64,000 bases of DNA from Mycolicibacterium iranicum (GTDB lineage: Bacteria > Actinomycetota > Actinomycetes > Mycobacteriales > Mycobacteriaceae): assembly GCF_002101705.1 (NCBI RefSeq), contig NZ_LQPC01000002.1, positions 144,100 through 208,099 of the forward strand, in the 5' to 3' direction. Made by a program: the position numbers and the translations under genes. The notes under the pieces were generated by a model that saw nothing but the letters and a program-made list of their open reading frames with translations, was not told the origin of the DNA and searched no databases. Positions 21,598-32,230 of this stretch are shown here, one piece after another (within the stretch, counting starts at the first letter, position 1; each line of letters starts with the position of its first letter).

Positions 21598-24450
21598 GTG
21601 GTAGTGGCGCATGCCGGGCGGTCCGGGATCGGCAGGGTCATCCGCATGCTGGCGCTGCCCATCATCCTGGGCTGGATCGCGCTGACCGTCGTCACGAACG
21701 TCGCGGTTCCGTCGCTCGAAAAGGTCGGTGAGGAACACACCGTCGGATTGAGCGCCCAGGACGCCCCGTCCCTGGTGTCGATGAAGCGCATCGGCGCGGA
21801 CTTCCAGGAGTTCGACTCCGATAGCAGCGCGATGATCGTCATCGAAGGCGAACAGCCTCTCGGTGACGCCGCGCACCGCTATTACGACGAACTGATCGAC
21901 AAGCTCGAAGCCGACACCGAGAACGTCCAGCACGTCGCCGACTTCTGGGGCGACCCGCTGACGGCCTCCGGCGCGCAGAGCACCGACGGCCTGGCCGCCT
22001 ACGTGCAGGTCTACCTCCACGGCAATCAGGGGGAGCCCCGCGCCAACGAGGCCGTTGCCGCGCTTCGCGCGATTGTCGCCGAGGTACCCGCGCCGCAGGG
22101 CGTGAAGGCCTATGTGACCGGTGGCGCACCCCTGATCGCCGATCAGCACAGCGCCGGTGACAAGAGCATCTTCCGGGTCACGATGATCACCTTCGGCGTC
22201 ATCATCGTGATGCTGCTCCTCGTCTACCGGTCGGTGGCGACGATGATCCTGACGCTGCTGATGGTATTCGTGGAGCTCGGCGCGGCCCGAGGAATGGTTG
22301 CGTTGCTGGCCGACAACGAAGTCATCGGTCTGTCGACCTTCGCGGTCAGCCTGCTGACATTGATGGTGATTGCCGCCGGAACCGACTACGCCATCTTCGC
22401 GATCGGCCGCTACCAGGAAGCCCGGGGAGCGGGCGAGGACCGTGAAACCGCCTACTACACGATGTTTCGCGGCACCGCGCACGTCGTCCTCGGATCGGGG
22501 CTGACCATCGCAGGGGCGATGCTGTGTCTGAGCTTCACCCGGTTGCCGTACTTCCAGACGATGGGCGTGCCCTGCGCGGTCGGCACTCTCGTCGCTGTTC
22601 TCGCGGCGCTGACCCTGGGCCCCGCGGTGATCGTGATCGGCAGCCGTTTTGGGCTGTTCGAGCCCAAGAGAGCGATCAGTTCCCGCGGCTGGCGGCGTAT
22701 CGGCGTCTCTGTGGTGCGCTGGCCCGGCCCCGTGCTGGCCGCGACGATCGCGCTGGCGCTGGTCGGCCTCGTGACGCTGCCGGGGTATAAGACGAATTAC
22801 GATGCCCGCGACTACCTTCCGGCGGATGTGCCCGCCAGCATCGGGTACAGCGTCGCAGACCGGCATTTCGGCACCGCCCGGATGAATCCCGAGCTGCTCA
22901 TGGTCGAAAGCGACCACGATCTGCGCAATCCGGCGGATTTCCTCGTCATCGACAAGATCGCGAAGGCCATCTTCCGGGTGCCCGGAGTGGCGCGGGTGCA
23001 GACGATCACCCGGCCTGACGGCAAGCCGATCAAGCACACCAGCATCCCGTTCCAGATGAGCATGCGTAGCACGACGAGCCAGCTCAACGAGAAGTACATG
23101 CAGGACCGGATGGCCGACATGCTGGTCCAGGCTGACACGATGCAAACCAACATCGACGTGATGACGCGGATGTCGGATCTGATGACCCAGATGTCGGCGG
23201 TCACCCACAGCATGGTCGAGAAGACGAAAGCCACCGCGGTCGACATCGTGCAATTGCGGGACCAGATCGCCAATCTCGACGACTTCATTCGCCCGATCCG
23301 CAACTACCTCTACTGGGAACCGCACTGTTACAACATTCCGGTGTGCTGGTCCATGCGGGCGATCTTCGACACCCTCGACGGCATCAATCCGTTGACCGAC
23401 GACATCGTGGCACTGGTGCCCGAGCTCGAACGTTTGGATGCGTTGATGCCGCAGCTGATCGCGCTGCTGCCCAGTCAGATCGAGACGATGCGTTCCATGC
23501 AGGGCATGATGCTGCGGCAGTACCAGACGCAGAAGGGGCAACTGGATCAGAACGCCGCGATGTCGGAGGATTCCGACGCCATGGGGGAGGCGTTCGACGA
23601 CTCGATGAACGACGACTCGTTCTATCTGCCGCCCGAAGCCTTCGACAACGACGACTTCAAGCGTGGCATGGAGAACTTCATCTCACCCGACGGCAAGTCG
23701 GTGCGCTTCATCATCAGCCACGAGGGCGATCCGGCGACGGTGGAGGGTATCTCGCGTGTCGTGCCGATCAAGACTGCGGCCAAGGAAGCGATCAAGGGCA
23801 CCCCGCTGGAAGGATCGACGGTCTACCTCGCGGGCACCGCGGCCACCTACAAGGACATGCGCGACGGCGCCTTCTACGACCTGATCATCGCCGGAATCGC
23901 CGCGGTCACACTGATTTTCGTCATCATGCTGGTCATCACGCGCAGCGTGGTCGCCGCCGCGGTGATCGTCGGCACCGTGCTGCTCTCGCTGGGCGCCTCG
24001 TTCGGCCTGTCCGTCCTGCTCTGGCAGCACATCGTGGGGCTCGAACTGCACTGGATGGTCCTGCCGATGTCGGTGATCCTCTTGCTGGCCGTGGGTTCGG
24101 ACTACAACCTGCTGTTGGTGTCGCGTTTCAAGGAAGAGCTGTCCGGCGGTTTGAAGACGGGCATCATCCGCTCCATGGCAGGCACCGGCTCGGTGGTGAC
24201 CTCCGCCGGGCTGGTATTCGCCTTCACCATGGCGACATTCGCCTTCAGCGACCTGAAGGTGATGGCCCAGGTCGGTTCCACGATCGCCCTCGGCCTGCTG
24301 TTCGACACACTGATCGTGCGTTCGTTCATGACGCCGGCCGTTGCTGCGCTTCTCGGCCGGTGGTTCTGGTGGCCGCAGAAGATCCGCAGCCAGGCGTCGT
24401 TGCGGCGGCTGGCCAGGATCCGTCCGGAGTCCGCTACCGCGACGCGCTGA
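21598..24450 (+). CDS. MmpL-family RND transporter
   Basis: 950 residues from GTG at 21598 (a second GTG lies two codons on). Helix 1 near residue 15, a large periplasmic domain, helices 2-6 (about 195-370), a second periplasmic domain with coiled-coil character (about 430-690, with Met/Gln-rich heptads), and helices 7-12 (about 760-930). Conserved membrane motifs [16 protein letters not shown] and [15 protein letters not shown] carry the Asp-Tyr proton-relay pair of MmpL proteins. Such pumps export cell-wall lipids or siderophores. No mmpS gene lies beside it and the lipid is unknown. The 3' end overlaps the convergent HAD gene by 17 bp. Confidence 0.94.
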   Translation: MVVAHAGRSGIGRVIRMLALPIILGWIALTVVTNVAVPSLEKVGEEHTVGLSAQDAPSLVSMKRIGADFQEFDSDSSAMIVIEGEQPLGDAAHRYYDELIDKLEADTENVQHVADFWGDPLTASGAQSTDGLAAYVQVYLHGNQGEPRANEAVAALRAIVAEVPAPQGVKAYVTGGAPLIADQHSAGDKSIFRVTMITFGVIIVMLLLVYRSVATMILTLLMVFVELGAARGMVALLADNEVIGLSTFAVSLLTLMVIAAGTDYAIFAIGRYQEARGAGEDRETAYYTMFRGTAHVVLGSGLTIAGAMLCLSFTRLPYFQTMGVPCAVGTLVAVLAALTLGPAVIVIGSRFGLFEPKRAISSRGWRRIGVSVVRWPGPVLAATIALALVGLVTLPGYKTNYDARDYLPADVPASIGYSVADRHFGTARMNPELLMVESDHDLRNPADFLVIDKIAKAIFRVPGVARVQTITRPDGKPIKHTSIPFQMSMRSTTSQLNEKYMQDRMADMLVQADTMQTNIDVMTRMSDLMTQMSAVTHSMVEKTKATAVDIVQLRDQIANLDDFIRPIRNYLYWEPHCYNIPVCWSMRAIFDTLDGINPLTDDIVALVPELERLDALMPQLIALLPSQIETMRSMQGMMLRQYQTQKGQLDQNAAMSEDSDAMGEAFDDSMNDDSFYLPPEAFDNDDFKRGMENFISPDGKSVRFIISHEGDPATVEGISRVVPIKTAAKEAIKGTPLEGSTVYLAGTAATYKDMRDGAFYDLIIAGIAAVTLIFVIMLVITRSVVAAAVIVGTVLLSLGASFGLSVLLWQHIVGLELHWMVLPMSVILLLAVGSDYNLLLVSRFKEELSGGLKTGIIRSMAGTGSVVTSAGLVFAFTMATFAFSDLKVMAQVGSTIALGLLFDTLIVRSFMTPAVAALLGRWFWWPQKIRSQASLRRLARIRPESATATR

Positions 24451-25132
24451 GCCGCGCCGCCAGCTCGTCGATCTGGGTGGCGCCCAGCTTCGCCAGCAGG
24501 TCTCCCGGATCCTCGAAGACGTCGGAAGCGCCGGCTTCGAGAAGCTCACCGCGCGAAACACCGCCGCTCAGGACGGCGATCGACGGCACGCCTGCCCGTC
24601 GTGCCGCCTCGCAGTCCCACACCGCGTCGCCCACGAAGACGGCGTCCTGCGCCGATACCCCGGCCCGATCGAGTGCAACCTCGACGATGTCGGGCTTGGG
24701 CTTGGCGGTGTCGACGTCCTTCGAGGACGTCACCGCCGAAACGATGTCGTCGCAGTCGAGAACCTTGCGCAGCATTGCCAATTCGTCTTCGGGAGCCGAA
24801 GTTGCGAGCACCACCTGCAGACCTTTGAGGGCGACCCAGCGAAGCAGATCCCGGGCACCGGGCAGGGGAGCGAGCAGAGCCGAGTTCTCTTTGTAGAACC
24901 TGCTGTGCCCGTCCTTGAGCCGGTCGAGAACGTCTTGTCCGGCGTCCTCGGCCAGTGTGCGCACCAGCGTGGTGCCGTCCATGCCGATGCAACGGTGGAT
25001 GCGCCAGCTACTGACGGGCAACCCTTCCTCGTCGAAGGCGCGCAGCCAGGCGTGGACGTGTAGGTAATTCGAATCGACGAGGGTGCCGTCGATGTCGAAC
25101 AGAATTGCAGGACTGGGCTTTTCAGTGCTCAC
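24434..25132 (-). CDS. HAD-superfamily hydrolase (phosphoglycolate phosphatase-like)
   Basis: 232 residues from a GTG. All four HAD motifs are present: [10 protein letters not shown] (nucleophile and acid Asp, residues about 13-22), LATSAP (Ser/Thr motif), the Lys in TAKPKPDI, and [15 protein letters not shown] (acidic pair). The helical cap lies between motifs I and II. The subfamily acts on small phosphomonoesters such as phosphoglycolate or sugar phosphates, and the substrate is unknown. The repeat-rich lipoprotein gene ends seven bases upstream on the same strand, so the two may be cotranscribed. Confidence 0.88.
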   Translation of the reverse strand: MSTEKPSPAILFDIDGTLVDSNYLHVHAWLRAFDEEGLPVSSWRIHRCIGMDGTTLVRTLAEDAGQDVLDRLKDGHSRFYKENSALLAPLPGARDLLRWVALKGLQVVLATSAPEDELAMLRKVLDCDDIVSAVTSSKDVDTAKPKPDIVEVALDRAGVSAQDAVFVGDAVWDCEAARRAGVPSIAVLSGGVSRGELLEAGASDVFEDPGDLLAKLGATQIDELAARLSASR

Positions 25133-25138
25133 GCCGGG

Positions 25139-25594
25139 TCAGGGGACCGGGATGTTGACGGTCGGCCCGCCTGGAATCGATACACCGCCTCCGCCGGGTC
25201 CGCCGCTGCCGGTGGGGCCGCCGGGGATCGAGCCGCCGCCTCCGCCGGGGCCGCCGCTGCCGGTGGGACCGCCGGGGATCGAGCCGCCGCCTCCCTCAGG
25301 TCCGCCGCCGCCGGTGGGGCCACCGGGGATCGAGCCGCCGCCTCCCTCAGGTCCGCCACTGCCGGTGGGGCCGCCGGGGATCGAGCCGCCGCCGCCGGGT
25401 TCGGTTGACGGTGCGGGCGCCGGCTCTGTCATGGTCGGTGTGGTCGTCGTCGTGGTGGCGCTCGACTCCGAGGTCGTGGTCGTCGATTCGGTGGACTCGC
25501 CGCCGCCGTCGTCGCCGCCTCCGCATCCGACGGCGAGCAGCATCAGTGCCGCCGCGCCCGAAGAGAGCAACGTCCTTTTCGCATGAGAATTCAT
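25139..25594 (-). CDS. Gly/Pro-rich repeat lipoprotein
   Basis: 151 residues from the ATG at 25594, preceded by AGGTG; the same frame is open far upstream but without a better start. A lipoprotein signal (RTLLSSGAAALMLLAVGC, with lipobox AVGC) is followed by Gly/Asp, then a Ser/Thr-rich linker that could be glycosylated. The rest is about five 17-residue repeats of the form GGGGSIPGGPTGSGGPE, the last one decayed. It should be anchored on the outer face of the membrane as an extended chain. No enzymatic domain is seen. Repeat number may vary between strains. Confidence 0.75.
   Translation of the reverse strand: MNSHAKRTLLSSGAAALMLLAVGCGGGDDGGGESTESTTTTSESSATTTTTTPTMTEPAPAPSTEPGGGGSIPGGPTGSGGPEGGGGSIPGGPTGGGGPEGGGGSIPGGPTGSGGPGGGGGSIPGGPTGSGGPGGGGVSIPGGPTVNIPVP
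25142..25396. repeat. 51-bp tandem repeat, about five copies
   Basis: In-frame minisatellite coding for the lipoprotein repeats. Each unit carries a core reading, on the plus strand, GGGGATCGAGCCGCCGCC, with copies at about 51-bp steps. The central copies are nearly identical, the left-most is diverged. Confidence 0.85.
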
Positions 25595-25667
25595 GAATTC
25601 ACCTGACTGTCGAGGAACTCCACGCAGGTACCCAGGTACGAATGGCTCAAACGTGTGCCAGCGGACG

Positions 25668-26684
25668 CTACTCGTCCGCGCAGGCGCCCTCGGACGACGA
25701 ATCCTGCGCGTCACCTGCAGACGCATCATCGCTGCCGGCATCAGCCGATGGCGAGTCGTCGGGTGCGGGTGCCGCTTGCGCCGATTCCACCGAATCGGAT
25801 TCCGTCGCGTCTTCCTGGGGCGATTCATCGACGTCCGACGAAGACTCGGCGGGTTCCGCTTCTGCAGGAGGGTCCTCCGAGGCCGTCGGCGACGAAGGTG
25901 AATCCGATGCGTGATTCACCGGCGGGGGCGCCGCGGCGGCTCCCAGGTCCCGAGTGTCTGGATCGGCGCCGGGCGACGCGGGCGCGGCAATCGTGTCGCC
26001 GATCTCTTGCAATGACTCGATCAGAAACGACACCGGCCCGGTCAGCTGATCGCTGACAGGCTCTTCGGCCACCGGCGCGAGAAACCCGAAATAGTCGTCG
26101 CTGATGCCGTCGACCCGGCCGTTGAGTACTCCGTCCACGATTCGTGCCGGAAGATTCGTGGCCGCACTGGCCGCGCCGACGACGTCCAGATCGAGGAGCG
26201 AGTCGACGACATCGCCGACGGTCGATCCCGCCGCCATGACGCCGCTGACAATCGGTAACGCCAATCGGACGACGAGGCTGGCCGTCATCTCGAACGGCTG
26301 GCCACTTCCGACCACCTTGACCAGATTGGTGACAGGCATGGCTATCGAGCGGATGACGGCGTCGACGATCTCGACGACATCACCGCCCTCGACCGCATCG
26401 ACGATGTCTGTCAGTGACGTGTATTGATTCCCGGCGACCGCAGTCACGATCGGCAGTGGCGCGGCAAGGTATTCGCTCAGGCGATCGCCGGCGTTGTCCA
26501 GAGACCGCATCACCACTTGCGGGTAGTAGGCCGTCGGACTCGGTGACGAGTCGATTTCGACTGCCGATGGGGTGATCCGGATGGTGTCGCCGGGCCCAAG
26601 TGGCTCGAACGGAGCCACGGCGACGACGCCCGCGCCAACGACAGCGATCACCGCCGTGGCCCATGGACGTATCGATTTCGCCAT
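25668..26684 (-). CDS. Exported or membrane-anchored protein with acidic tail, unknown function
   Basis: 338 residues from ATG at 26684; a GTG directly before it is equally possible. An uncleaved or cleaved N-terminal hydrophobic segment (WATAVIAVVGAGVVAVAPF) is followed by a mildly hydrophobic helical region to about residue 240 with repeated IVDAV, VVDSL and IVDGV segments. The last 100 residues are low-complexity Ser/Asp/Glu/Ala/Pro. The layout resembles mycobacterial PE/PPE-neighbouring cell-surface proteins but no named domain was recognised. It stands 73 bases upstream of the repeat lipoprotein on the same strand and could share its transcript. Confidence 0.65.
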   Translation of the reverse strand: MAKSIRPWATAVIAVVGAGVVAVAPFEPLGPGDTIRITPSAVEIDSSPSPTAYYPQVVMRSLDNAGDRLSEYLAAPLPIVTAVAGNQYTSLTDIVDAVEGGDVVEIVDAVIRSIAMPVTNLVKVVGSGQPFEMTASLVVRLALPIVSGVMAAGSTVGDVVDSLLDLDVVGAASAATNLPARIVDGVLNGRVDGISDDYFGFLAPVAEEPVSDQLTGPVSFLIESLQEIGDTIAAPASPGADPDTRDLGAAAAPPPVNHASDSPSSPTASEDPPAEAEPAESSSDVDESPQEDATESDSVESAQAAPAPDDSPSADAGSDDASAGDAQDSSSEGACADE

Positions 26685-26882
26685 CACGCACCCCCAGAAT
26701 CGATCACCTGGGCGCTGCCACGCAGCGGCCCTGGGCGATCAGTCCCTAAAAATAGCTCATCCGCAGGTCAGAGCGAGATGCTTTACCGCGTGTCGGGTAT
26801 CGGCGAGTTCACGGCGTCGCTACGCACCGAGCCGTTGGGTAACGTTCCGTGCCATGACCGCCACTGCGATCAGGATGACCCG

Positions 26883-27818
<936 letters not shown>

Positions 27819-27824
27819 CCCGTC

Positions 27825-29717
27825 TCAGTGCGCGAACCGGATATCGAATCCTGCTTTTCGAGTGGCCAGTTGCTGCTGCCGCGCAGCGGCGGTGACGTAC
27901 TGGGTCGTCGGCGGGAGAACGGCATTCAATGCGGCCAGCGACACCCGTCGCGCGGACACCGTGGGTGTCACCGACGACGTCAAGTCGAGGTCCTGGAACC
28001 GAATCGACACCGTGCCCTTGTTGAACCCGCCCGTCGACACCCAGTTGTAGACGCCGGGGTCGGTCGGCGAGATGACGAACGTGAAGCGGCCGTCCGGATC
28101 GGCGACGGCTTGGGCGTTGTTAAGGCTGGTCTGCTCGTCCCAGTAGTTGTCGGTGATCGTCCAGAGGTTGGTGACGGGCACGGTGAAGTAGCGGGCGTTG
28201 CCCGGTTCGATGGTGACGACCAGAGCCTCGTCATCGGCCAGTTCGAAGTAGCCCGCACTCTGCAGTTGCGTCGCGAGGAACTCCGCGTTGCGCGTCGGAT
28301 TCCGTAATTCGTTGGGTTGGACGCGTTCGCCGGTTTCGGCGTCGGTGGTGGCGACCTTGATGTATTTCGACTCCATGCCGAGGCCGAGCGCCATCACGAC
28401 GGCGGTGAAAGTGCCACGCACGATCGGCGGCGTTTTCTTCATCGGCGGGATCAATGACACCAGTGCTGTCAGCAGCGGGCTGCGGGTGACCGCCGGCCCC
28501 AGGCCGGGGATCGCGAATCCGCCGAGTTGGCTGAACAGGCTGTCCCGCGGACCCGACAGCCTTTCGATCGCCAGGCTCATCGGGGGCTGGGTTGACCAGT
28601 CCGACAGCGTGTTTCGCACAGCGATCAATGTCGTATCGGGTGTCAGCTGCAGGTGGTTGCGCTGTCCGGGGGCGGCCGCATCGCCGCTGACGGTGATCGT
28701 GAACGAACCGTCAGGCTCGACGAGAAGTTCGCGCCCGCTCAGATTGTCGGCGGTGATGCCCGAAAGTCCGGTCAGCACACTGAAGTTGGTGTCGGCGGGC
28801 AGCTCCCCGGTGAACTGTCCTCTGATCACGTAGGTCGACGTCATGTTGACGCCCATGAAGCGGTAGATCGTGTCGGGGTTGTCGTAGAGGATGCGGGATC
28901 CCTTCACGTCTTTGCCGTACCAGCTGTGCGGGGGTGCGACCTGGGCGACCACGGTTGGCCGCATCGGGTTGAGGAGCTGCTGCTGGAACGCCGCGCCGAG
29001 GGCGTACTCGTCGATCGACCGCCCGAGATGCCAGAAGTTCTTCCAGTCGATACCACCCATTTCGCGGTACTCCCGCTGTGCGGTGGTCAGCCAGCCCGCG
29101 GCAAGCACCAACTTCATCAACTGAACGGGCAATGTCTTCACGGTGCGAGACGCGATCGCTTCCGCTTCGAGCTGCTGCTGGGTCCCCAGGATGCTGGTGG
29201 TCGCCGCGACGGAGACGGTCGCGGTGGCCGCGCTGCTGGTGGGTGCGGTCGCGGTGGCCGCGCTGCTGGTGGACACGGTCTCCGCGGCGATCTCGCGTCG
29301 CAGGGAGACGGTCGTCGACTCCTCCGTGGCGTCGTCGGTCTCGTCGTCGGGTGTGGAGGAGTCTTCGACATCGTCTTTGGTGGTGCGGCGATGGTCGTCG
29401 CCGTCGATTTCGTCCGAGAGGTCCTCGGCATCGGTCTCGTATTCAGGCTCGACATCGGGCTCGGTGTCGTCGGTGTCGGCATCACCGCCGTCGACACCGT
29501 CGCGATCCTCGGCGGCGTCCTGTGTAGTCGCGCCCGCGGTGGCGGAAGTGTCCGCGTCGGTCGTGTCTGCCGCCGCGGCCGAGTCTGAGCTCGACGCGGT
29601 GTCATCGGCGCTCGCTATTGCGGAGCCGTGCGCGAGAGCGGCCCCGATCCCGAGGGCGACGGCAAGCGCCCCGACGCGTCCGATGTACCGGCCGTACAGC
29701 GCAGGCTTGGTTGCCAC
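27825..29717 (-). CDS. Secreted DUF1214-type protein with acidic linker
   Basis: 630 residues from a GTG with GGAAGGAG eight bases upstream. A signal peptide (RVGALAVALGIGAALAHGSA) is followed by a 140-residue Asp/Thr/Ser-rich linker, then a second Ala/Thr stretch. Residues from about 190 hold the folded domain: RILYDNPDTIYRFMGVN, GDAAAPGQRNHLQLTPD and FFEL-like strands, ending in a region with TNLWTITDNYWDEQ and FVISPTDPGVYNWVSTGG, which matches DUF1214/DUF1254 proteins. Such proteins are common in mycobacteria and have no settled role. The long acidic linker is unusual and suggests a surface-exposed, possibly cell-wall-spanning position. Confidence 0.78.
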   Translation of the reverse strand: MATKPALYGRYIGRVGALAVALGIGAALAHGSAIASADDTASSSDSAAAADTTDADTSATAGATTQDAAEDRDGVDGGDADTDDTEPDVEPEYETDAEDLSDEIDGDDHRRTTKDDVEDSSTPDDETDDATEESTTVSLRREIAAETVSTSSAATATAPTSSAATATVSVAATTSILGTQQQLEAEAIASRTVKTLPVQLMKLVLAAGWLTTAQREYREMGGIDWKNFWHLGRSIDEYALGAAFQQQLLNPMRPTVVAQVAPPHSWYGKDVKGSRILYDNPDTIYRFMGVNMTSTYVIRGQFTGELPADTNFSVLTGLSGITADNLSGRELLVEPDGSFTITVSGDAAAPGQRNHLQLTPDTTLIAVRNTLSDWSTQPPMSLAIERLSGPRDSLFSQLGGFAIPGLGPAVTRSPLLTALVSLIPPMKKTPPIVRGTFTAVVMALGLGMESKYIKVATTDAETGERVQPNELRNPTRNAEFLATQLQSAGYFELADDEALVVTIEPGNARYFTVPVTNLWTITDNYWDEQTSLNNAQAVADPDGRFTFVISPTDPGVYNWVSTGGFNKGTVSIRFQDLDLTSSVTPTVSARRVSLAALNAVLPPTTQYVTAAARQQQLATRKAGFDIRFAH

Positions 29718-29780
29718 GTGCAGGCTCCTTCCGTGCGACTGTTCGTACGGTAACCCTGCCGATGCGCCGTGAGCGGCTGT

Positions 29781-29975
29781 TTAGTCCTCGCTGCTGGTGC
29801 GATCTCGCAGGAAGGTGAGCAGCCGGGGGTCGTCGCTGGTGAACCGCCCGACCTCTTCGCCGCCGTCGCAGGTCAGCAGCGCCACCGTCGCGACGGTGGC
29901 CGTACGACTGAGCACCAGCCAGACGGCTCCGGACTCTTCCCAGCGCTGGAGTTCGGCGGCACGGTCGATGTCCAT
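29781..29975 (-). CDS. Small conserved protein, unknown function
   Basis: 64 residues: MDIDRAAELQRWEESGAV, then a beta-rich stretch (TVATVALLTCDGGEEVGRF) and DDPRLLTFLRD. The pattern looks like a small beta-sheet protein and resembles short hypothetical proteins often seen in actinobacteria. No catalytic motif is visible. It has its own ATG, and the frame is clean between the secreted DUF1214-type gene and the divergent membrane protein gene. Confidence 0.6.
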   Translation of the reverse strand: MDIDRAAELQRWEESGAVWLVLSRTATVATVALLTCDGGEEVGRFTSDDPRLLTFLRDRTSSED

Positions 29976-30005
29976 TGCCCAACCATGTCACCTAGGCTTT
30001 CGTGA

Positions 30006-30428
30006 ATGCAGGGCCCTGCAGCGGTCGCCGTCGCGGCGACCTTCGTCTGGTTGGGGATGGTGCTCGCAATCTCCTTCCTGGAGGCGCCCCTGAAGTTCCG
30101 CGCCCCGGGTGTCACGCTGCAGATCGGACTCGGTATCGGGCGTCTGGTGTTTCGCGCACTCAACGGCTGCGAGGTCGTCCTTGCCGCGGCAGCGGTGGTC
30201 GCGACATGGAGCGCGGAGGTATCGACAGCCGGCAGGGCGGCGCTGATCGTCGCGGCCGCGGTGCTGATCGCGCAGATACTTCTCGTGCGGCCGGCGCTGA
30301 CTCGCCGATCGGACCAGGTGTTGGCGGGGTCGGGCGGTCCGCGGTCTCGGGCGCATTACGTCTACGTTGCGCTGGAGCTCGTGAAGGTTGTCGCACTCGT
30401 CTTTGGTGGTGTCCTGCTGTTGCTCTGA
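30006..30428 (+). CDS. Four-helix membrane protein, unknown function
   Basis: 140 residues with four hydrophobic segments (near 5-25, 40-70, 75-95 and 115-140). The loop LEAPLKFRAPGVTLQIGLGIGR is typical of a small conserved actinobacterial family without known function. The protein ends in VVALVFGGVLLLL. Its start is 30 bases from the divergent small gene. The mbtK gene begins 46 bases after its stop, but an IdeR-like box lies between, so control is probably separate. Confidence 0.65.
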   Translation: MQGPAAVAVAATFVWLGMVLAISFLEAPLKFRAPGVTLQIGLGIGRLVFRALNGCEVVLAAAAVVATWSAEVSTAGRAALIVAAAVLIAQILLVRPALTRRSDQVLAGSGGPRSRAHYVYVALELVKVVALVFGGVLLLL

Positions 30429-30435
30429 GCGGGCT

Positions 30436-30454
30436 AAGCCTAGCCTTACCTGGC
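30436..30454 (+). promoter_or_regulatory. IdeR-like iron box before mbtK
   Basis: TAAGCCTAGCCTTACCTGG, about 20 bases before the mbtK start, matches the IdeR consensus TTAGGTTAGSCTAACCTAA at roughly 13 of 19 positions, with an almost perfect right half (AGCCTTACCT). Iron-loaded IdeR would repress mbtK. The coordinate may be off by one. Confidence 0.6.
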
Positions 30455-30474
30455 TCCGGTAGTCTGCCGTCACG

Positions 30475-31074
30475 ATGACTGACGTTCTGCCGATCTTGCC
30501 CCGGGAGCTCACCGACATCAGCGATGAGGTGCGCGCTGTGCCGGCCCCGCCGACCCCGCACCTGGCTGCGCCCTACCAGATTCGCCTCGTGGATCCCGAT
30601 GCCGACGCGGCGATGATCTCCGAGTGGATGAACCGCCCGCATCTGGCCGAGGCGTGGGAGTACGACCGTCCCGTCGGGTGGTGGCACGGGTATCTGCGAG
30701 CGCAGCTGGCGGGCAACTATTCCCGGCCGCTGATCGGAACTTTCCAGGGTGAACCGCAGGGCTATGTCGAGGTGTATCGCGCCGCCAAAGATTCGATCGC
30801 CCCGCGCTACGACGCCGACCCGTACGACCTCGGGTTGCACGCCGCGATTGCCGATCTGAACATCGTCAACCGAGGATTCGGACCCCTGCTGCTACCGCGC
30901 TTGGCGGCCAGCCTGTTCACGCTCGAACCGCAGTGCCGTCGAATCATGTTCGATCCCGACCATCGCAACACCGGCGCCCGGCGCCTCTGCGAGTACGCCA
31001 AGTGCGATTTTCTCGGTGAGCATCAGATGTCGAATCGGCGGATGGCTCTCTACGCGATGAACCGGCCCGTCTGA
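30475..31074 (+). CDS. mbtK: MbtK-type lysine N6-acyltransferase (mycobactin synthesis)
   Basis: 199 residues with the siderophore GNAT acyltransferase fold (IucB/MbtK type): [33 protein letters not shown] at the N-terminal half is recognisable in parts, followed by [39 protein letters not shown] split by the acyl-CoA site, and [21 protein letters not shown]. It transfers the long acyl chain to the lysine N6 amine of mycobactin. Divergent mbtN-mbtM-mbtL lie next door in the same arrangement as the mbt-2 locus of M. tuberculosis, which strengthens the call. The stop is 4 bases from the convergent mbtN stop. Confidence 0.9.
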   Translation: MTDVLPILPRELTDISDEVRAVPAPPTPHLAAPYQIRLVDPDADAAMISEWMNRPHLAEAWEYDRPVGWWHGYLRAQLAGNYSRPLIGTFQGEPQGYVEVYRAAKDSIAPRYDADPYDLGLHAAIADLNIVNRGFGPLLLPRLAASLFTLEPQCRRIMFDPDHRNTGARRLCEYAKCDFLGEHQMSNRRMALYAMNRPV

Positions 31075-31078
31075 TGTG

Positions 31079-32230
31079 TCACGTGGCCGCGCCGATCATC
31101 TCGGCGTAGCCGTCGAAGTCCGGTTTCATCGCCGCAGCGACCAGTTCCCACAGCACCTCGTCGGTCCCGCCGCCGACGCGAGCCAGCTTCATGTCGCGCC
31201 ACCACCGGCCCAGCGGAGTCTCGTCGGTGAGATAGCCCGAGCCGCCGAAGAGGTGCATGCACTCGGAGAGCACTTCTTCCCCCAAGCGAGCAGCGGTGAC
31301 CTTGACTGCTGCCGCCGAACGCAGGTCCAAACGGCCCTGTGCGGCAATGCCGTTGAGGCCGTGCCGAAGCAGATCGACGCGGGCCTGCAGGTCGGCGATC
31401 CGAAGGCGAAGTGCCTGATGCTCGAACAGCGTCGCCCCGAACTGGCGGCGCTGCACCATGCGGGCATGGGTCACACCCAACACGCGCTGACACGACGACG
31501 CGACCTGACCTGCGATGGACATGCGCTCGTGGGCGAGTCCCCATGAAATCGCTGCCAGTCCGGTGCCGGGCCGCGCCACCAGATGGTCGGCGGGCACCCA
31601 TGTGTCGATGTGGACCGCCGCGGTGTCCAGCGGGCCGGCGCCGACTTTGCGCCATGGCGTCTGCACGTCAACCTGTGTGGTCGGCACCGCGACCACCAGG
31701 ACGTTGCCGTGTCGGCTCGCCGGGTCGTGGTCGACGCCGCGGGCGACCACCAGGACATGGTCTGCGATCGGGGACAGTGAGACGAACTTCTTGATGCCAC
31801 GGATCTCGAAACCGCCGCGGGCGGAACGAACTTCGGTCTCGACGATCTGCAGATCGGAACCGCCCGACTCTTCGGAGGCTGCGATGCACAGCACTGCCTG
31901 ACCGTCGATGGCCTGCTCGCAGATCGCTGTGAGGTGATCGGTCTTGCCGAACCGGCGCAGGACGGCGATCGCCGAGTCATGCAGGCTGACCCCCACGCCG
32001 ATCCCTGCGGAGCCGAGATGCCCCAACCGGAATGCCAGTTCGTTGAGCTTGGCGACGTCAGGGTGCTGCGTTCCCGCGGGGCCCCACTTGTTGCGGAAGA
32101 CTCCGCCTGCCCCGAGGTGCTCGATCAACTTGCGGGGAAAGTGTTCCGAGGATTCGGCCTCGGTAGTCCAGCCGACGACCGTGTCGTCGAACACCTCTGT
32201 CAACAGCTGTCGGTAGGCGTCGACGGTCAT
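31079..32230 (-). CDS. mbtN: MbtN acyl-ACP dehydrogenase (mycobactin synthesis)
   Basis: 383 residues from the ATG at 32230, which overlaps the mbtM stop (ATGA). It has the acyl-CoA dehydrogenase fold: N-terminal helices, then [16 protein letters not shown] (FAD/substrate loop), a beta domain ([19 protein letters not shown]), and C-terminal helices with [19 protein letters not shown] and [21 protein letters not shown]. In mycobactin synthesis it forms the 2,3-double bond of the acyl chain while that chain is held on MbtL. Context with mbtK, mbtM and mbtL supports this over fatty-acid breakdown. Confidence 0.9.
   Translation of the reverse strand: MTVDAYRQLLTEVFDDTVVGWTTEAESSEHFPRKLIEHLGAGGVFRNKWGPAGTQHPDVAKLNELAFRLGHLGSAGIGVGVSLHDSAIAVLRRFGKTDHLTAICEQAIDGQAVLCIAASEESGGSDLQIVETEVRSARGGFEIRGIKKFVSLSPIADHVLVVARGVDHDPASRHGNVLVVAVPTTQVDVQTPWRKVGAGPLDTAAVHIDTWVPADHLVARPGTGLAAISWGLAHERMSIAGQVASSCQRVLGVTHARMVQRRQFGATLFEHQALRLRIADLQARVDLLRHGLNGIAAQGRLDLRSAAAVKVTAARLGEEVLSECMHLFGGSGYLTDETPLGRWWRDMKLARVGGGTDEVLWELVAAAMKPDFDGYAEMIGAAT

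Noticed and set aside
21580..23541. 653-codon reverse frame
   Set aside because: Antisense of the MmpL gene; composition of a shadow frame with His/Arg/Asp bias.
25142..25396. CRISPR array
   Set aside because: The repeats are contiguous 51-bp units without variable spacers and code for a Gly/Pro protein; no cas gene is present.
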